Below the pieces are notes generated by a model, which worked only from the letters and a program-made list of their open reading frames with translations, was not told the origin of the DNA and did not search any database. This document shows, one piece after another, positions 7,187 to 16,708 of a stretch of 36,604 bases of DNA. The stretch covers positions 1 through 36,604 of the forward strand of contig NZ_JAFREL010000075.1 of assembly GCF_017377655.1 (NCBI RefSeq), given 5' to 3'. Source of the stretch: Candidatus Enterococcus ferrettii. GTDB taxonomy: Bacteria > Bacillota > Bacilli > Lactobacillales > Enterococcaceae. Within the stretch, counting starts at the first letter, position 1. Each line of letters starts with the position of its first letter. A program made the translations under genes and the position numbers.

Positions 7187-8974
7187 ATGAAGAAAACGTG
7201 GGCTGTCATGTGTGGCGCTATTCGGGAAGAATTAGAAGTTCGGTTAACTATCGATAAGCTCTTGAAGATGAGAGCAGCCAAAACAATCGAGGGTATCCTG
7301 TTAAGTACCTGGCAGGGTGAGTTTGACCGCTTTCCAGAATTAAGACAGGAAATAAAAGCAAATCATATAGAAATTATCGAACAAGCACCCTTAGAAAAAC
7401 GAGTGGATTTAAATAGAAGTACCTCCATTAATTATATGCGGCAGGCCTTGCAGTTTCAGGCGGCACTGGATCATTTGCCAGCGGATTGTTTTGTGTTGAA
7501 GGTACGAACCGATCGTGCACTGAATCATATCAAAAAGTTTGACGCCTATTTAACCAAAGAGCCTGAGCGAATTAAAAATACCTTTTCTAAAGGAAGCCAT
7601 CAAAGAGAGATGCCTGCAGTCTTTGACTACAAAATTGCCGTTATCGGTGCCAAAACCCATCGCATCTTTAATTTCAGTGATTTTGTGTTTTGGGGACATG
7701 CGAAGGATGTTAGAAAACTGGTGAATTTTGATATCGCAGAATTGTATGTCAGTCGTGATTTAGTGGCTAATACGCAATGGTTCATTTATCCAATTCTGCG
7801 ACAATTTCCGATCATTCGTGATTATTTCCGACTGATTAACTTCAGACCGCTTATTTTAGGCATGAAGGAATATTTTGAACGAGACGAGGCAGAGGATTAT
7901 TTTCCAGCATTTTTCTATCGCGTGTATGCCGCGTATTTACTGATCCAAGCACACTACTTTGATTTGGTGGAGGTCAATGGCAATCAGTATGAGACGACCT
8001 GCCATTTCAAAGATCTGTTTTTAGATAAACGACCAAACGGTATTCTTCATGGACCTTTAGGCAGTGTGCTGATGAACAACCAAGTAGTGCATAGCTTTTT
8101 AGATGCAAAGAGTTGTAGTGGCGAAGCTTCGGATGAAATATTTCACCAAGCACTGTGGTCAGAGGAATTATTCAACGCAGCGACCAATGAAGAATTTGAT
8201 GAGTTGAGAACCTTTGCCAAAAACAAAGGCTGGGGTCTATCGGCCAATTGGCTAAGAGAGAGAAATTGGCGAGAAAAAATATCGGAACAAAAAAGTGAGT
8301 ATTCAGAACCTGTACTGACCTATCAGTTTGTTGGTTTAGACGAAGCGGAAAATCAAGAACTTTTGGAGCAGTTAAAGGACAAGGAACGAGTGGACGTCTT
8401 TTTATACAATTACTGGTTGAACCACCCGAAGCTGGATTTTTCTTCAGCGGAACAGATGGTTCTGCCGTTTGGACGAACGCAAAATCAGAACGCCTTGTTG
8501 ATTTTATCGCGTATGCTGCGCAGGGGGCTGATTACTGATCCAAAAACAAAAGAAAGTTTGGAACATTTGCTTCTGGTCTCCTTTAATGTACGCGTACAGA
8601 GAAAAACTGCCAATATTAAAACCTGTCAGTTTATGCTTAACCAAGTATTGGCCTTACACTCAGAGAAAGCAACTCAGGATTTCTATTCTGACAGCCGAAC
8701 CCGGTTTATTTTGGATCGCTATTTAGAGAAAGCGGAGTTTGAGGAGGTGCTGCAGGCGCAATTTTCTTGTAAGGAGCTAGCGAACTATCTTTATCAGTTA
8801 TCTGATGAGTACCTAGAAAAGGGTCGAGATATCCGGGCGCTGAGGCTTCTTGAATTAGCTGTAGAGATAGACATGACGGAAGAGGCTGTTAAAAAAATTA
8901 TGCAAATATATAAAAGTAGAAGGAATAAGATAAATCTCTCACTTGCGACAAAGAGTCAAACATTATTTGATTAG
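7187..8974 (+). CDS. WavE-like polysaccharide synthesis protein
   Basis: A protein of 595 residues. The N-terminal half has features of the WavE lipopolysaccharide-synthesis family: GILLSTWQGEFD near residue 40, a SINYMRQAL segment, then VLKVRTDRAL (Lys105 to Asp109), where the RTD/RSD triad is the family's likely metal or nucleotide-sugar site. The C-terminal ~150 residues are helical and include a TPR-like stretch (ALRLLELAVEIDMTEEAVKKI). ATG 7187 was chosen because AGGAGAGG (7171-7178) lies 8 bases upstream; an in-frame GTG at 7166 precedes that site. It follows the CapA gene by 14 bases, so it is probably co-transcribed. It is a putative glycosyl- or sugar-phosphate transferase acting in the cytoplasm; the exact reaction is unknown. 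Confidence 0.68.
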   Translation: MKKTWAVMCGAIREELEVRLTIDKLLKMRAAKTIEGILLSTWQGEFDRFPELRQEIKANHIEIIEQAPLEKRVDLNRSTSINYMRQALQFQAALDHLPADCFVLKVRTDRALNHIKKFDAYLTKEPERIKNTFSKGSHQREMPAVFDYKIAVIGAKTHRIFNFSDFVFWGHAKDVRKLVNFDIAELYVSRDLVANTQWFIYPILRQFPIIRDYFRLINFRPLILGMKEYFERDEAEDYFPAFFYRVYAAYLLIQAHYFDLVEVNGNQYETTCHFKDLFLDKRPNGILHGPLGSVLMNNQVVHSFLDAKSCSGEASDEIFHQALWSEELFNAATNEEFDELRTFAKNKGWGLSANWLRERNWREKISEQKSEYSEPVLTYQFVGLDEAENQELLEQLKDKERVDVFLYNYWLNHPKLDFSSAEQMVLPFGRTQNQNALLILSRMLRRGLITDPKTKESLEHLLLVSFNVRVQRKTANIKTCQFMLNQVLALHSEKATQDFYSDSRTRFILDRYLEKAEFEEVLQAQFSCKELANYLYQLSDEYLEKGRDIRALRLLELAVEIDMTEEAVKKIMQIYKSRRNKINLSLATKSQTLFD

Positions 8975-9031
8975 AGAATATTTAACTATTTTAAGGATGG
9001 TTGTTGGTAGATAGTGATTGGAGGAGTTTAA

Positions 9032-12000
9032 ATGATTAGTAAGTGCCTCTTTTTTCAAACACATTTCAAGTGTATAAAAATGATAGTGGTGGGTTGTGTC
9101 CTTTTTTTTATAGGAATTCATATGGATGTGACTTATGGGGAAGAAATAAACTCGTCGAATGATTCACTTATTCAAAATGAAGAGAAATGGGAAACAGAAA
9201 CAACGGAAGAGGGACGAGCAAAGATTATTGGCTATTCAGAAAGTGTTAATTTGAATGAATTGGTGATCCCTTCCTCAATCAATGGGTTACCTGTGGAGGT
9301 GAACTTAAAGGAGATTTTTGGAGAAACCTTACAAACACAAATCCGCTCGTTTACCATCGAACATTCGAAGGCGAATTTACAGCCAGTTAAATTAACTGGT
9401 GAATTTAATTCGCTTTTTTCTAAGCATTTGCAAAGTTCAAAAATAAAGCGAATTGATTTTGGTGATGCAGATACTTCGAGTATTACGACTATGGACTCAA
9501 TGTTCCTGCACTGCCGTTCCTTAAACTTTTTGAATTTGGGAGAAAATTTTAATACAGTAAATGTCAAAAATATGCGAAGGATGTTTGATGGAATAAAGTT
9601 AAAGCAACTAGATTTAGGAAAGAAATTTATTACCAGCAATGTGGAGACGATGGAGGAGATGTTTTACGGATGCTCCAATCTAGAGTCATTAGATTTAGGG
9701 GAACAATTTTATACCCAAAATGTCCGCTCAATGAGATGGATGTTCTTCCAGTGTCAGAAATTAAAGCAACTAGATTTAGGTGACCATTTCGATACTCAAA
9801 ATGTCCAGACCATGACGCATATGTTTTCTACCTGTAATTCCTTAACAGAACTAGATTTGGGAGAGCTGTTTGATACAAGAAATGTAACAGATATATCGGG
9901 AATGTTTCTCAATTGTGTGGAATTAAAAAGGTTGGATTTAGGCGATCACTTTGATACATCGAATGTTAAAGATATGATGTATACCTTTGAAAATTGTGAG
10001 AAATTGGAAAATCTTCATTTAGGTAATAAATTTCATACAAGTGAGGTTGAGACCATGGATGCGATGTTTTCAGAGTGTAAACGCTTGTCTGATTTTAGTT
10101 TTTTAGCATCATTTGATACTAGTCAAGTGAAATCCATGTATTCGATGTTTCAAGATTGTTTAGCAGTTGAAAGGTTAGAGTTAAATTTTGATACACAAAA
10201 CGTTCTTACTATGTGGAGTTTGTTTAGCGGATGTACGAATCTAAAGGAATTAACTCTTGGAGAAAAATTTGATTCAAAAAAGATGACAGTCCCCTTGAGC
10301 TTTTCTGAACTGTTTAAGGACTGCAAGAAATTGAGGCAACTGACGATTCCGAGTGCCTTTAAACTGAGTGAAAATTCAGCTCTAAAAGAGGTTCCTTTAG
10401 AAGAAAAAGACTATTATTGGGCTTATAAAAAAGAACAACCACTGACAACTAAAGAGCTTATCATATTCCATAATAACCAGCCGGAAAATTCAATGAATAA
10501 GTATGAGTTAAAAAAAGCATATCAAATTCGCTATGAGGTAACAAACAATCCCGCTATCAGTTCATTTCCTGAACAAACAATTTGGGAGAACCAGATATTT
10601 GAGGAAATACCAAAGGAATATACCAAAGAAGGTTACGACATTCAATGGTCTGTCGACGGGAAGCTGTTTAACGAGCCTATTTCTGTGACAAAATCAATCG
10701 TTTTAAGCGGACAAGCTACACCAATTAGCTATACGATTACTTTTGACTCAGCTGGTGGAGAGAAAGTGAATGCAATAACTTATACTATCCAAGATAGCAT
10801 TGATTCGTTGCCCGTACCGATAAGAAAAGGCTATTTATTTGATGGGTGGTGTGACGAAGAGGGGAAAATAAGCACCATTTCTAAAGGGACTACAGGGAAC
10901 AAAACATTATCTGCTGAATGGCTCGTTGATAAAACCTCACTTAATGAGCGAATAAAAAAAGAACAGGCATTGAATCGAGTAGCTGTATCCTATACTACTA
11001 CTAGTTGGGAGACTTATTCTAAAGCACTAGAAGAAGCAAGCGCAGCGTTAGAAGAGGAAAGGGTGACATTAAAGTCACTTACTGCGATTGAAAAGAGATT
11101 GGTTCAAGCCATCAAACAGTTGAAAGAGTTACCCCCCTCTACTTTGAGTTTTGAGGGACTCATCGATTGTACCATTGAAAAAGGAGAAGCTTTTGATCCA
11201 AAAGCAGGGGTGAAAGCAATTGATAGCATTGAAGGGGAATTAACCCATAAAATTAAGATAGTCGGTACTGTTGATTCATCAAAAGTAGGGAGCTATCTGT
11301 TGACCTATTCGGTAGAAAATTCAGCGAATAATAAAATAGAAAAAGCTATTTACGTCCATGTCATTGAGTCCGATGAATCGAACAATGTTTATGTTCATCA
11401 CACCATAGAAATACCAGAATTAACACTGCCTAGATATTCGGATTACAAACAAATCATTAAAGATAAAATGATTATTAAGAACTCAAATGGAGATAGTATA
11501 TCTTCTGAAACGGTTGCTTTTTCAATTAGTAGTGAAAAAGATACAACTGAGTTAGGGGATATGACAGCATTGGTGACGATTTCTTATGAAAATGGAACTT
11601 CTGTTAACCAGAGTGTAAAGATTACTATCATCAGTGGGATAGAAATTATTCAATCAGATATTGCTTGCTTATTCTACGTTGGAGACAAGAAAGAGTCTTT
11701 TGATCCGTATTCTGTTTTCCAAGCGTTTGAAATTAGCAGTGATGGGACAAAAACAACATTGGGACCGTATGATACCAAGAAAGAATTTGGGATAGAAGTG
11801 ATCGATAATCCAATTGATTTTTCCAAGCCAGGGGAATATATCGTACGATATCAGGTTACAAACTCGTTGGGTGAGAAAGTCGCACATTCTTATACTGTCA
11901 AAGTGAACGCTTCAAAGGAATTGAAACTAAAAGCAACAGACAAGATCATGTATGTGGGAGATATACTTACTGAGGAGAAGATTTTAAGTTGGGCTAAAAC

Positions 12001-12376
12001 AGAAAATGCAGACAAACTTGAATTTGAAGAGTTAGGTCAGGCGATTCCGATTGATACGAAAACGAACCAGTTAACGTCAATTGGAGAATATAACATTCGT
12101 TATAAGGCATATCAAGTTACTGGAGAGACTGAAGAAGTTACTATCAAGTTGACTGTTCAAGAACAATTGTTGTCTAGTTATCCAATCAGCATGAATGATA
12201 CAAAAAATAAAGCGAATATGAATAAAAAAGGACCAAGTTCTTCAGCCAAAAAATCAGTCCTACCAAAAACCGGAAGTGAAAAAACAAATTCTTTCGTTTA
12301 TCTCATTGGTTTTTTCTTAGCTGCATTTGCGATTCATTTCGTAAAGTTTGTTAAGGAGAAAGAAATGGAGTTATAG
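9032..12376 (+). CDS. Large LPxTG adhesin with BspA-type (DUF285) repeats, one B-repeat and Ig-like domains
   Basis: An 1114-residue wall-anchored surface protein. Order: signal peptide (hydrophobic 17-30, cleavage near VTYGEE), an N-terminal domain to about residue 140, ten or eleven DUF285 repeats (about 140-440), one InlB-type B-repeat (SYTITFDSAGGEKVN to LSAEWL, about 565-630), a helical FIVAR-like segment (about 635-700), several Ig-like domains starting at YVGD or DPKAG turns, and the sorting signal LPKTG (1077-1081) with hydrophobic stretch and Lys/Glu tail. The LRR modules are of a type known to bind host or bacterial surfaces. ATG 9032 has GGAGGAG upstream. The repeats are 27 residues rather than the common 24-25 because of an inserted DLG turn. 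Likely substrate of the sortase at 343-1044. Confidence 0.9.
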   Translation: MISKCLFFQTHFKCIKMIVVGCVLFFIGIHMDVTYGEEINSSNDSLIQNEEKWETETTEEGRAKIIGYSESVNLNELVIPSSINGLPVEVNLKEIFGETLQTQIRSFTIEHSKANLQPVKLTGEFNSLFSKHLQSSKIKRIDFGDADTSSITTMDSMFLHCRSLNFLNLGENFNTVNVKNMRRMFDGIKLKQLDLGKKFITSNVETMEEMFYGCSNLESLDLGEQFYTQNVRSMRWMFFQCQKLKQLDLGDHFDTQNVQTMTHMFSTCNSLTELDLGELFDTRNVTDISGMFLNCVELKRLDLGDHFDTSNVKDMMYTFENCEKLENLHLGNKFHTSEVETMDAMFSECKRLSDFSFLASFDTSQVKSMYSMFQDCLAVERLELNFDTQNVLTMWSLFSGCTNLKELTLGEKFDSKKMTVPLSFSELFKDCKKLRQLTIPSAFKLSENSALKEVPLEEKDYYWAYKKEQPLTTKELIIFHNNQPENSMNKYELKKAYQIRYEVTNNPAISSFPEQTIWENQIFEEIPKEYTKEGYDIQWSVDGKLFNEPISVTKSIVLSGQATPISYTITFDSAGGEKVNAITYTIQDSIDSLPVPIRKGYLFDGWCDEEGKISTISKGTTGNKTLSAEWLVDKTSLNERIKKEQALNRVAVSYTTTSWETYSKALEEASAALEEERVTLKSLTAIEKRLVQAIKQLKELPPSTLSFEGLIDCTIEKGEAFDPKAGVKAIDSIEGELTHKIKIVGTVDSSKVGSYLLTYSVENSANNKIEKAIYVHVIESDESNNVYVHHTIEIPELTLPRYSDYKQIIKDKMIIKNSNGDSISSETVAFSISSEKDTTELGDMTALVTISYENGTSVNQSVKITIISGIEIIQSDIACLFYVGDKKESFDPYSVFQAFEISSDGTKTTLGPYDTKKEFGIEVIDNPIDFSKPGEYIVRYQVTNSLGEKVAHSYTVKVNASKELKLKATDKIMYVGDILTEEKILSWAKTENADKLEFEELGQAIPIDTKTNQLTSIGEYNIRYKAYQVTGETEEVTIKLTVQEQLLSSYPISMNDTKNKANMNKKGPSSSAKKSVLPKTGSEKTNSFVYLIGFFLAAFAIHFVKFVKEKEMEL
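9455..10345 (+). repeat. Array of 27-residue DUF285 repeats
   Basis: Ten to eleven consecutive units of about 81 bases, each reading roughly F-D-T-x-N-V-x-x-M-x-x-M-F-x-x-C-x-x-L-x-x-L-D-L-G. The protein pattern is conserved but the DNA copies differ, so this is an old array rather than a recent expansion. The last unit (FDSKKMTVPL) is degenerate and closes the solenoid. Confidence 0.85.
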
Positions 12377-12437
12377 AATTAAGAGTGAAAAAAATTTTTT
12401 TGGAAGCCCTTCATTTTCAGGCTAGGAAGAGGATAAA

Positions 12438-13833
12438 ATGAAAAAAGTAAGGTGGTTGTTAGTAGGTCTATTGATAATCGTTTTTTGCACAAACAATCAA
12501 GTATTTTCACAAGAAGAAAAAGATCTAGTAAATGAAGTCGTAGCTGTTGAAGAGAGTGACGGAGAAGCCTTTACTGAGATGCCTAAAGCGTAGTTTAGCA
12601 CAAGCAGCGGATGTTCGAACAATTGATTTCCGCAAATTCCACATTGAAGTGACTGATGGGGGTGTAAATTCTGCTTCTGTTCCTATCTCGAATTCAAAAT
12701 TTACGATTAGTTATGTTGATAATAACCGTGATAATCTTCTTTATGAAGGAATGACGAATGAAAAGGGGCAAATTCTCAATTTACCACCAAAAGAGATTCC
12801 TTTTGAAGTAACTGCCTTAAAGATTCGATTCATCTTAGGGAATGACAGTCGAGGTTATGTTCAAAAATACAATAAGGCTGCTTATCGTTTTACCTTTAAT
12901 TGTGGACTCAATACAGGGATCACTACCAATACTATTAATTATACAAATACTAAAACTAAATTTGGAAACACAGCGGATGATGAGTCTTGGTTCTATAATT
13001 TCCAAGCATCGAGAATCAATCACTATTTCGATCAAGCCGTGCAAGAATACAGTCATGCGGTTGAATTAGCAAATGACCTACTTCCGGATACAAAATCATT
13101 TGAAGTTGCACCAATCAACATTAACTTCGAAAAAGGTATGCTTCTTAAAAGTAATGGATTCAATAGAAATGGGTACGATGGAAAAGGAACTGTTGATATT
13201 GTCATGAGGGATAAAGCGGACAAGAACTTTTCTACACAATATCTGATGCATAACATCATGCATGAGTGGACACATTGGAACCTTTATCGTTATGCAAATG
13301 CTCCAGGAGGAAACTATGATGGACATTATGGCTACAATGTAAATCCAAAGATTAGTTTTAAAGAAGGCTGGCCCCTAATGGTTGGAGATCTGTTTGCATT
13401 AAACTACGATCTTGCGAAAGAGGATTTGCATGTACAAACTGATAATTTTAATGGCGCCAATCGTCTTTATGGGAAATCAACCAATTACACGGTAAAGCAG
13501 GTTCTGTACGACTTAGTGGATACTGGTTCGAATGATGAAGAGTTTAGTATCTCCCAAAGATATTTAGATGAAGAAATGTCTGATTTAGATATCCGTCGAT
13601 TAAATCTTGGAATTCTTCATACAGTTATGGCTGAATCGAAGACGGTGACCTTACAAGAATTGTTAAACTCCGTAGAAAAGAAATATGTGTTTACCAAATC
13701 TGATAAAGAAAAGTTCGTAAAGCTATTTGAAATCAATGGGTTGTCAAGAGAAGGCTCCTTCACGTTGAATAACGAAAGCAATCCGATGGACCCATTATCA
13801 AATGTAGATGAGGATTGGGATGAAGTGGAATAA
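12438..13833 (+). pseudogene. Secreted HExxH zinc metalloprotease, signal peptide out of frame with the catalytic part
   Basis: ATG 12438, after a GGAAGAGG site, encodes a clear signal peptide (MKKVRWLLVGLLIIVFCTNN) and about 30 more residues, then stops at TAG 12591-12593. The rest continues in the next frame from about 12544 to 13833, without a sensible start of its own (only a TTG at 12547). Skipping one base between 12544 and 12593 joins them into one protein of about 464 residues. The downstream part has HEWTHW (metal ligands His and His, catalytic Glu, 13261-13278) and a possible third ligand Glu 34 residues after the first His (KEGWP, 13360-13374), typical of gluzincin-like secreted proteases. 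The N-terminal domain is beta-rich. The frameshift may be a true mutation, phase variation or a sequencing error. It follows the adhesin by 61 bases. Confidence 0.75.
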
Positions 13834-13889
13834 GAAGAGATTCCGAAATCAATTGAAATATCAAAAGTACAAACTAATTCGTTTATTTT

Positions 13890-13915
13890 AAGTAGTTCTT
13901 GATGACGAACTACTT
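13890..13915 (+). terminator. Perfect 9-bp hairpin between protease and acetyltransferase genes
   Basis: AAGTAGTTC (13890-13898) pairs with GAACTACTT (13907-13915) around an 8-base loop. It is followed by only a short T-poor stretch, so as a terminator it is weak; it may instead reduce read-through or protect the upstream mRNA end. Confidence 0.45.
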
Positions 13916-13945
13916 TCGAAGACTAAATGAGTAAAAGAGGAATAC

Positions 13946-15010
13946 ATGATGTTGACAGACTATTTTCAACGAATTAATAATGGCTATTTCAGAATGACCA
14001 GTAATAATCGACTAATATCTAGTCAATTTCAGTTTCATTCATCTGGAGTGGTTTCAGGCTACAATAGTAATTTCAATGAACATCATTGGAAAGTAGATGA
14101 AGGCAAACTCGTTATATTCGATAGAAATAATGAAGCTTCAACAATCATTAACCAGATCATGATTGAAAATGAAAAACTTGTGATGACTGGGACTTTCCGT
14201 GATACAAACATTTCACAAAAATTTGTAGAGCAACCCAAGCTTGTTCCGATGAAATTTTTTAAACACCTAGTTATTACTGAAAAATTACTGGATTATTTTG
14301 AGGAGTCGAGGATTACTTTTGAACGTTGGACAACAGGGAGACGTTTTAAACCAGGGGATCGGATCATTGTTCCAAGTACTCTGTGTTTGGAACCATATAC
14401 TAGTTTTGATGTAGGGAATAAGCTCTGTGACACGGGAAGTTATACCTATTCTTCTACAAGTTTACCTATGTATTCAAAAGTGGGACGTTATTGCAGCATT
14501 GCTCCAAACGTAAAAATGATGGGTTTCCAGCACCCAGTGGATCGATTTACAACCTCGCATATTGTTTACGCAACACATTATCCAGCGAAAAACGGATATA
14601 AAGATTTAGGTGAACAAGCAAAGTTCAGACCCGCTCCAACAAGGCAAGAGCCGCCTTCGCTCGTTATTGGACATGATGTTTGGATCGGTGCAGACGTAAC
14701 GATCAAGCAGGGAGTAAAGATAGGAAATGGCGCAGTGATTGCTTCGCATGCTGTTGTAACAAAAGATGTCCCTGACTATGCTATTGTTGGCGGGGTACCA
14801 GCTAAGGTTATAAGATATCGATTTGATGAAGCAACCGTTGAAAAACTATTAGAAAGTCAATGGTGGGATTACAATATTTTGGCTTTGCCACTCTCAGGGA
14901 ATGCAACACCCGCAGAATTTTTAGCTGCTTTTGATGAGCATAAAGTATTATTGCCAAAGCTTGGAGATAAAAAGATAACCTTAGATAACTTGTTAAATAG
15001 TTTGATGTGA
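13946..15010 (+). CDS. Hexapeptide-repeat acetyltransferase (Vat/CatB type) with extra N-terminal domain
   Basis: A 354-residue protein. Residues about 150-300 form a left-handed beta-helix acetyltransferase of the xenobiotic/CatB-like group: [15 protein letters not shown], the [11 protein letters not shown] loop with the catalytic-type His, then [49 protein letters not shown]. This group transfers acetyl from acetyl-CoA to hydroxyls of sugars or small molecules; in a polysaccharide setting it is usually an O-acetylase of glycan precursors. The first ~100 residues ([28 protein letters not shown]) look like a separate beta-rich recognition domain not found in drug-modifying members. ATG 13946 or 13949 both fit the AGAGG site at 13936-13940. 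It probably modifies the glycan built by the upstream genes. Confidence 0.82.
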   Translation: MMLTDYFQRINNGYFRMTSNNRLISSQFQFHSSGVVSGYNSNFNEHHWKVDEGKLVIFDRNNEASTIINQIMIENEKLVMTGTFRDTNISQKFVEQPKLVPMKFFKHLVITEKLLDYFEESRITFERWTTGRRFKPGDRIIVPSTLCLEPYTSFDVGNKLCDTGSYTYSSTSLPMYSKVGRYCSIAPNVKMMGFQHPVDRFTTSHIVYATHYPAKNGYKDLGEQAKFRPAPTRQEPPSLVIGHDVWIGADVTIKQGVKIGNGAVIASHAVVTKDVPDYAIVGGVPAKVIRYRFDEATVEKLLESQWWDYNILALPLSGNATPAEFLAAFDEHKVLLPKLGDKKITLDNLLNSLM

Positions 15011-15327
15011 TTGCTAGGTTTTACAAGCGAAGCATTTTACAAACACTGGGTTAAGGGAAGGTGAAGAGATTTCTACTAAACCATAAAACTTCCTGTTGAT
15101 TGAGTAAGTACCAGTTACGTTATCTACCCTAAAGTTTGAAGACTAATTTATAAACGTCAGATAACTAAAGTGAGTTATCTGACGCCTATTAACTCGGTCG
15201 AAGCTGTATCACATTTATGGTAAGATTAAACTAATAATACAATGTAAACATTCAAGCTTTCATTTGTTTTTAGTTTGTCTAATACCAATGATTAAGCAGT
15301 GTCACAAAGTGAAAGGGGCAGGCATTT
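15011..15327 (+). other. Intergenic region with a perfect 12-bp hairpin
   Basis: No gene was found in these 317 bases. The clear element is CGTCAGATAACT (15155-15166) pairing exactly with AGTTATCTGACG (15173-15184) around a 6-base loop. No T tract follows, so it is not a textbook terminator. An A/T-rich stretch at 15215-15245 may hold the promoter of the following gene, but I see no good -35/-10 pair. Confidence 0.6.
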
Positions 15328-16053
15328 TTGTTTAAAATAATCAAAGAATACATCATTAATCCGTTCAAAGAAGGTAGAGAAGAGGCCAGAAAAGAAGCGG
15401 AACAAGAAAAGCAAGAACAGAATCAAATAACTGAAGATACTATAACTGATCTAACGTACACGGAGATGTTTGCAGCATGCCTTGCAGCACCTTTTCGAGC
15501 ATCGATTTTTTTGGATTGGTTTAGCTTGTTCAAAAAAGAAGAAGTTGACTCTGAGGAGCAACCGATTTTACATCTACTTTGTTTCGGAGAAATTGCTAAT
15601 TTAAAAAAGGAAGATATTCGGAGTTTAAAAGTACAGCAAGAAACGAGTTTTAATATTTCATCTGGTGAAGAAGCATTAATTGTCGCCAAAGCTAGTTTGC
15701 AGGCTGCAGATATTCAATTACTTTCATTCCAAGAAGTCAGCGACTCCTCTGAAGCTGCTCATCCGAAGGTGAATTTTGTGGCTTCAGAAATTGAAATAGC
15801 GGCAATTGTTTTAGTTTCTGCTGTGGATACTAATCTGCTTCAAAAAGAGCAAGTGTTAGCGATTTTTGAGGAACTAATACCAAAAGTTCAAGAACAATTC
15901 GAGGGCTGGGAGGACTATGGCACTCAGTTATTGGATCAAGATACAATAATGAAATTTGATACAGGAATTAGTAGGAAACTCCTTGAAGAAACTATGGAAA
16001 ACCTTATTCACAGGGGGAATAGTCCTTGGCAATATGTAAAATGGACTTTATAG
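15328..16053 (+). CDS. DUF1266-like protein of unknown function
   Basis: A 241-residue soluble protein that starts with TTG 15328, preceded by AAAGGGG (15312-15318) at normal spacing; no better ATG exists before the conserved part. An N-terminal Glu/Lys/Gln-rich helix (residues 12-35) leads into an alpha/beta domain. The C-terminal ~60 residues (EGWEDYGTQLLDQD, KLLEETMENLIHRGNSPWQYVKW) resemble the end of DUF1266 proteins, which have a W-rich SWEDF region and end near a PW-x-x-x-W motif. Many such genes lie near surface or polymorphic-toxin loci, but no activity is known. It stands alone between two hairpins. Confidence 0.6.
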   Translation: MFKIIKEYIINPFKEGREEARKEAEQEKQEQNQITEDTITDLTYTEMFAACLAAPFRASIFLDWFSLFKKEEVDSEEQPILHLLCFGEIANLKKEDIRSLKVQQETSFNISSGEEALIVAKASLQAADIQLLSFQEVSDSSEAAHPKVNFVASEIEIAAIVLVSAVDTNLLQKEQVLAIFEELIPKVQEQFEGWEDYGTQLLDQDTIMKFDTGISRKLLEETMENLIHRGNSPWQYVKWTL

Positions 16054-16180
16054 TAAATAATTTCAATACCGAAAATGCCGTGGGTGGTTTACTAGCCTTT
16101 TTACTTGCGTTATATGAATGATTTTCATTAAGCCTAATGCAAACATCAGACCTGATGCTTACAAAAAAGGTAAAAACATT

Positions 16181-16327
16181 ATGAACAGCTATATTATTGG
16201 TTATTCTGTAAATTTCATTTTTAAGGAAACTTATGATGAAGAAGTAAATACATTCGCAACAAACAAAATGAATACTAAATATTTATCAGAAAAACAAAGT
16301 GAACACCTAGTCACCTTTAGTTTATAG
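16181..16327 (+). CDS. Possible small protein (48 residues), doubtful
   Basis: ATG 16181 follows AAAAAAGG (16163-16170) and opens a 48-codon frame (MNSYIIGYSVNFIFKE...). No family is recognised. The only support is the ribosome site and a terminator-like hairpin that begins inside its last codons. A longer frame from 16118 has no ribosome site. It may be chance. Confidence 0.25.
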   Translation: MNSYIIGYSVNFIFKETYDEEVNTFATNKMNTKYLSEKQSEHLVTFSL

Positions 16328-16345
16328 AAGTGATCAGGTGTTTTA
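16302..16345 (+). terminator. Probable terminator
   Basis: AACACCT (16302-16308) pairs with AGGTGTT (16336-16342), and the inner TCAC (16311-16314) pairs with GTGA (16330-16333), with a small mismatch between. TTTT follows. It would end transcription from the DUF1266-like gene or the small frame above. Confidence 0.55.
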
Positions 16346-16708
16346 AATATGCCCTACTAGGTTATGTTTCCTGTTTTATGAATCAAAGAGAGTGTCGTGA
16401 GTGTCTTAGCTAAGAATAGAAGAAATATTTTTAATTGATTGAATTATAATGATTTTATTTTTTTAAAGTACATAAAAGAAACGGATAATAAAAAAATACC
16501 ACTCCTATTCATTTGGTGGGACTTGCCTAAACAACCGATATAGCAACGTTTTATAGAAGATAAACCTCTGTTTTCTTGTTCATTAAGCTCTTTAATACGA
16601 CTGATTATAATCAATTGTTACGATTGTTATAAAAATTTCGAGGTGATAAAATAAAAGTAGTGAAAATAAAAAAGATCGTCCTTTTCTAGAAGGATAGGGG
16701 AGTTAAAA
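16346..16708 (+). other. Long A/T-rich leader upstream of the 1775-residue surface protein
   Basis: No gene is seen in about 360 bases. Several -10-like sequences (TATAAT near 16447 and 16597, TATAAA near 16630) occur without strong -35 partners. Just upstream of the ribosome site, TCCTT and AAGGA (about 16679-16694) form a short hairpin, and AGGGGAG then precedes ATG 16709. The length and hairpin leave room for regulation at RNA level, but nothing specific is recognisable. Confidence 0.45.

Noticed and set aside
9232..9639. Minus-strand 135-codon frame inside the LPxTG adhesin gene
   Set aside because: It is the reverse reading of repeat coding sequence; the + strand frame has domains, a signal peptide and a ribosome site.
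12400..12437. Run of A followed by T after the adhesin gene as a terminator
   Set aside because: There is no GC-containing stem; the A/T palindrome alone is not a terminator.
12585..12600. Programmed +1 frameshift in the metalloprotease gene
   Set aside because: The GCG TAG context offers no good slippage or stimulatory element such as an upstream Shine-Dalgarno at prfB spacing; mutation or read error is simpler.
16041..16121. A 26-codon frame (MDFIVNNFN then a hydrophobic end) overlapping the DUF1266-like gene end
   Set aside because: No ribosome site, and the length is easily reached by chance; the hydrophobic look alone is not enough.
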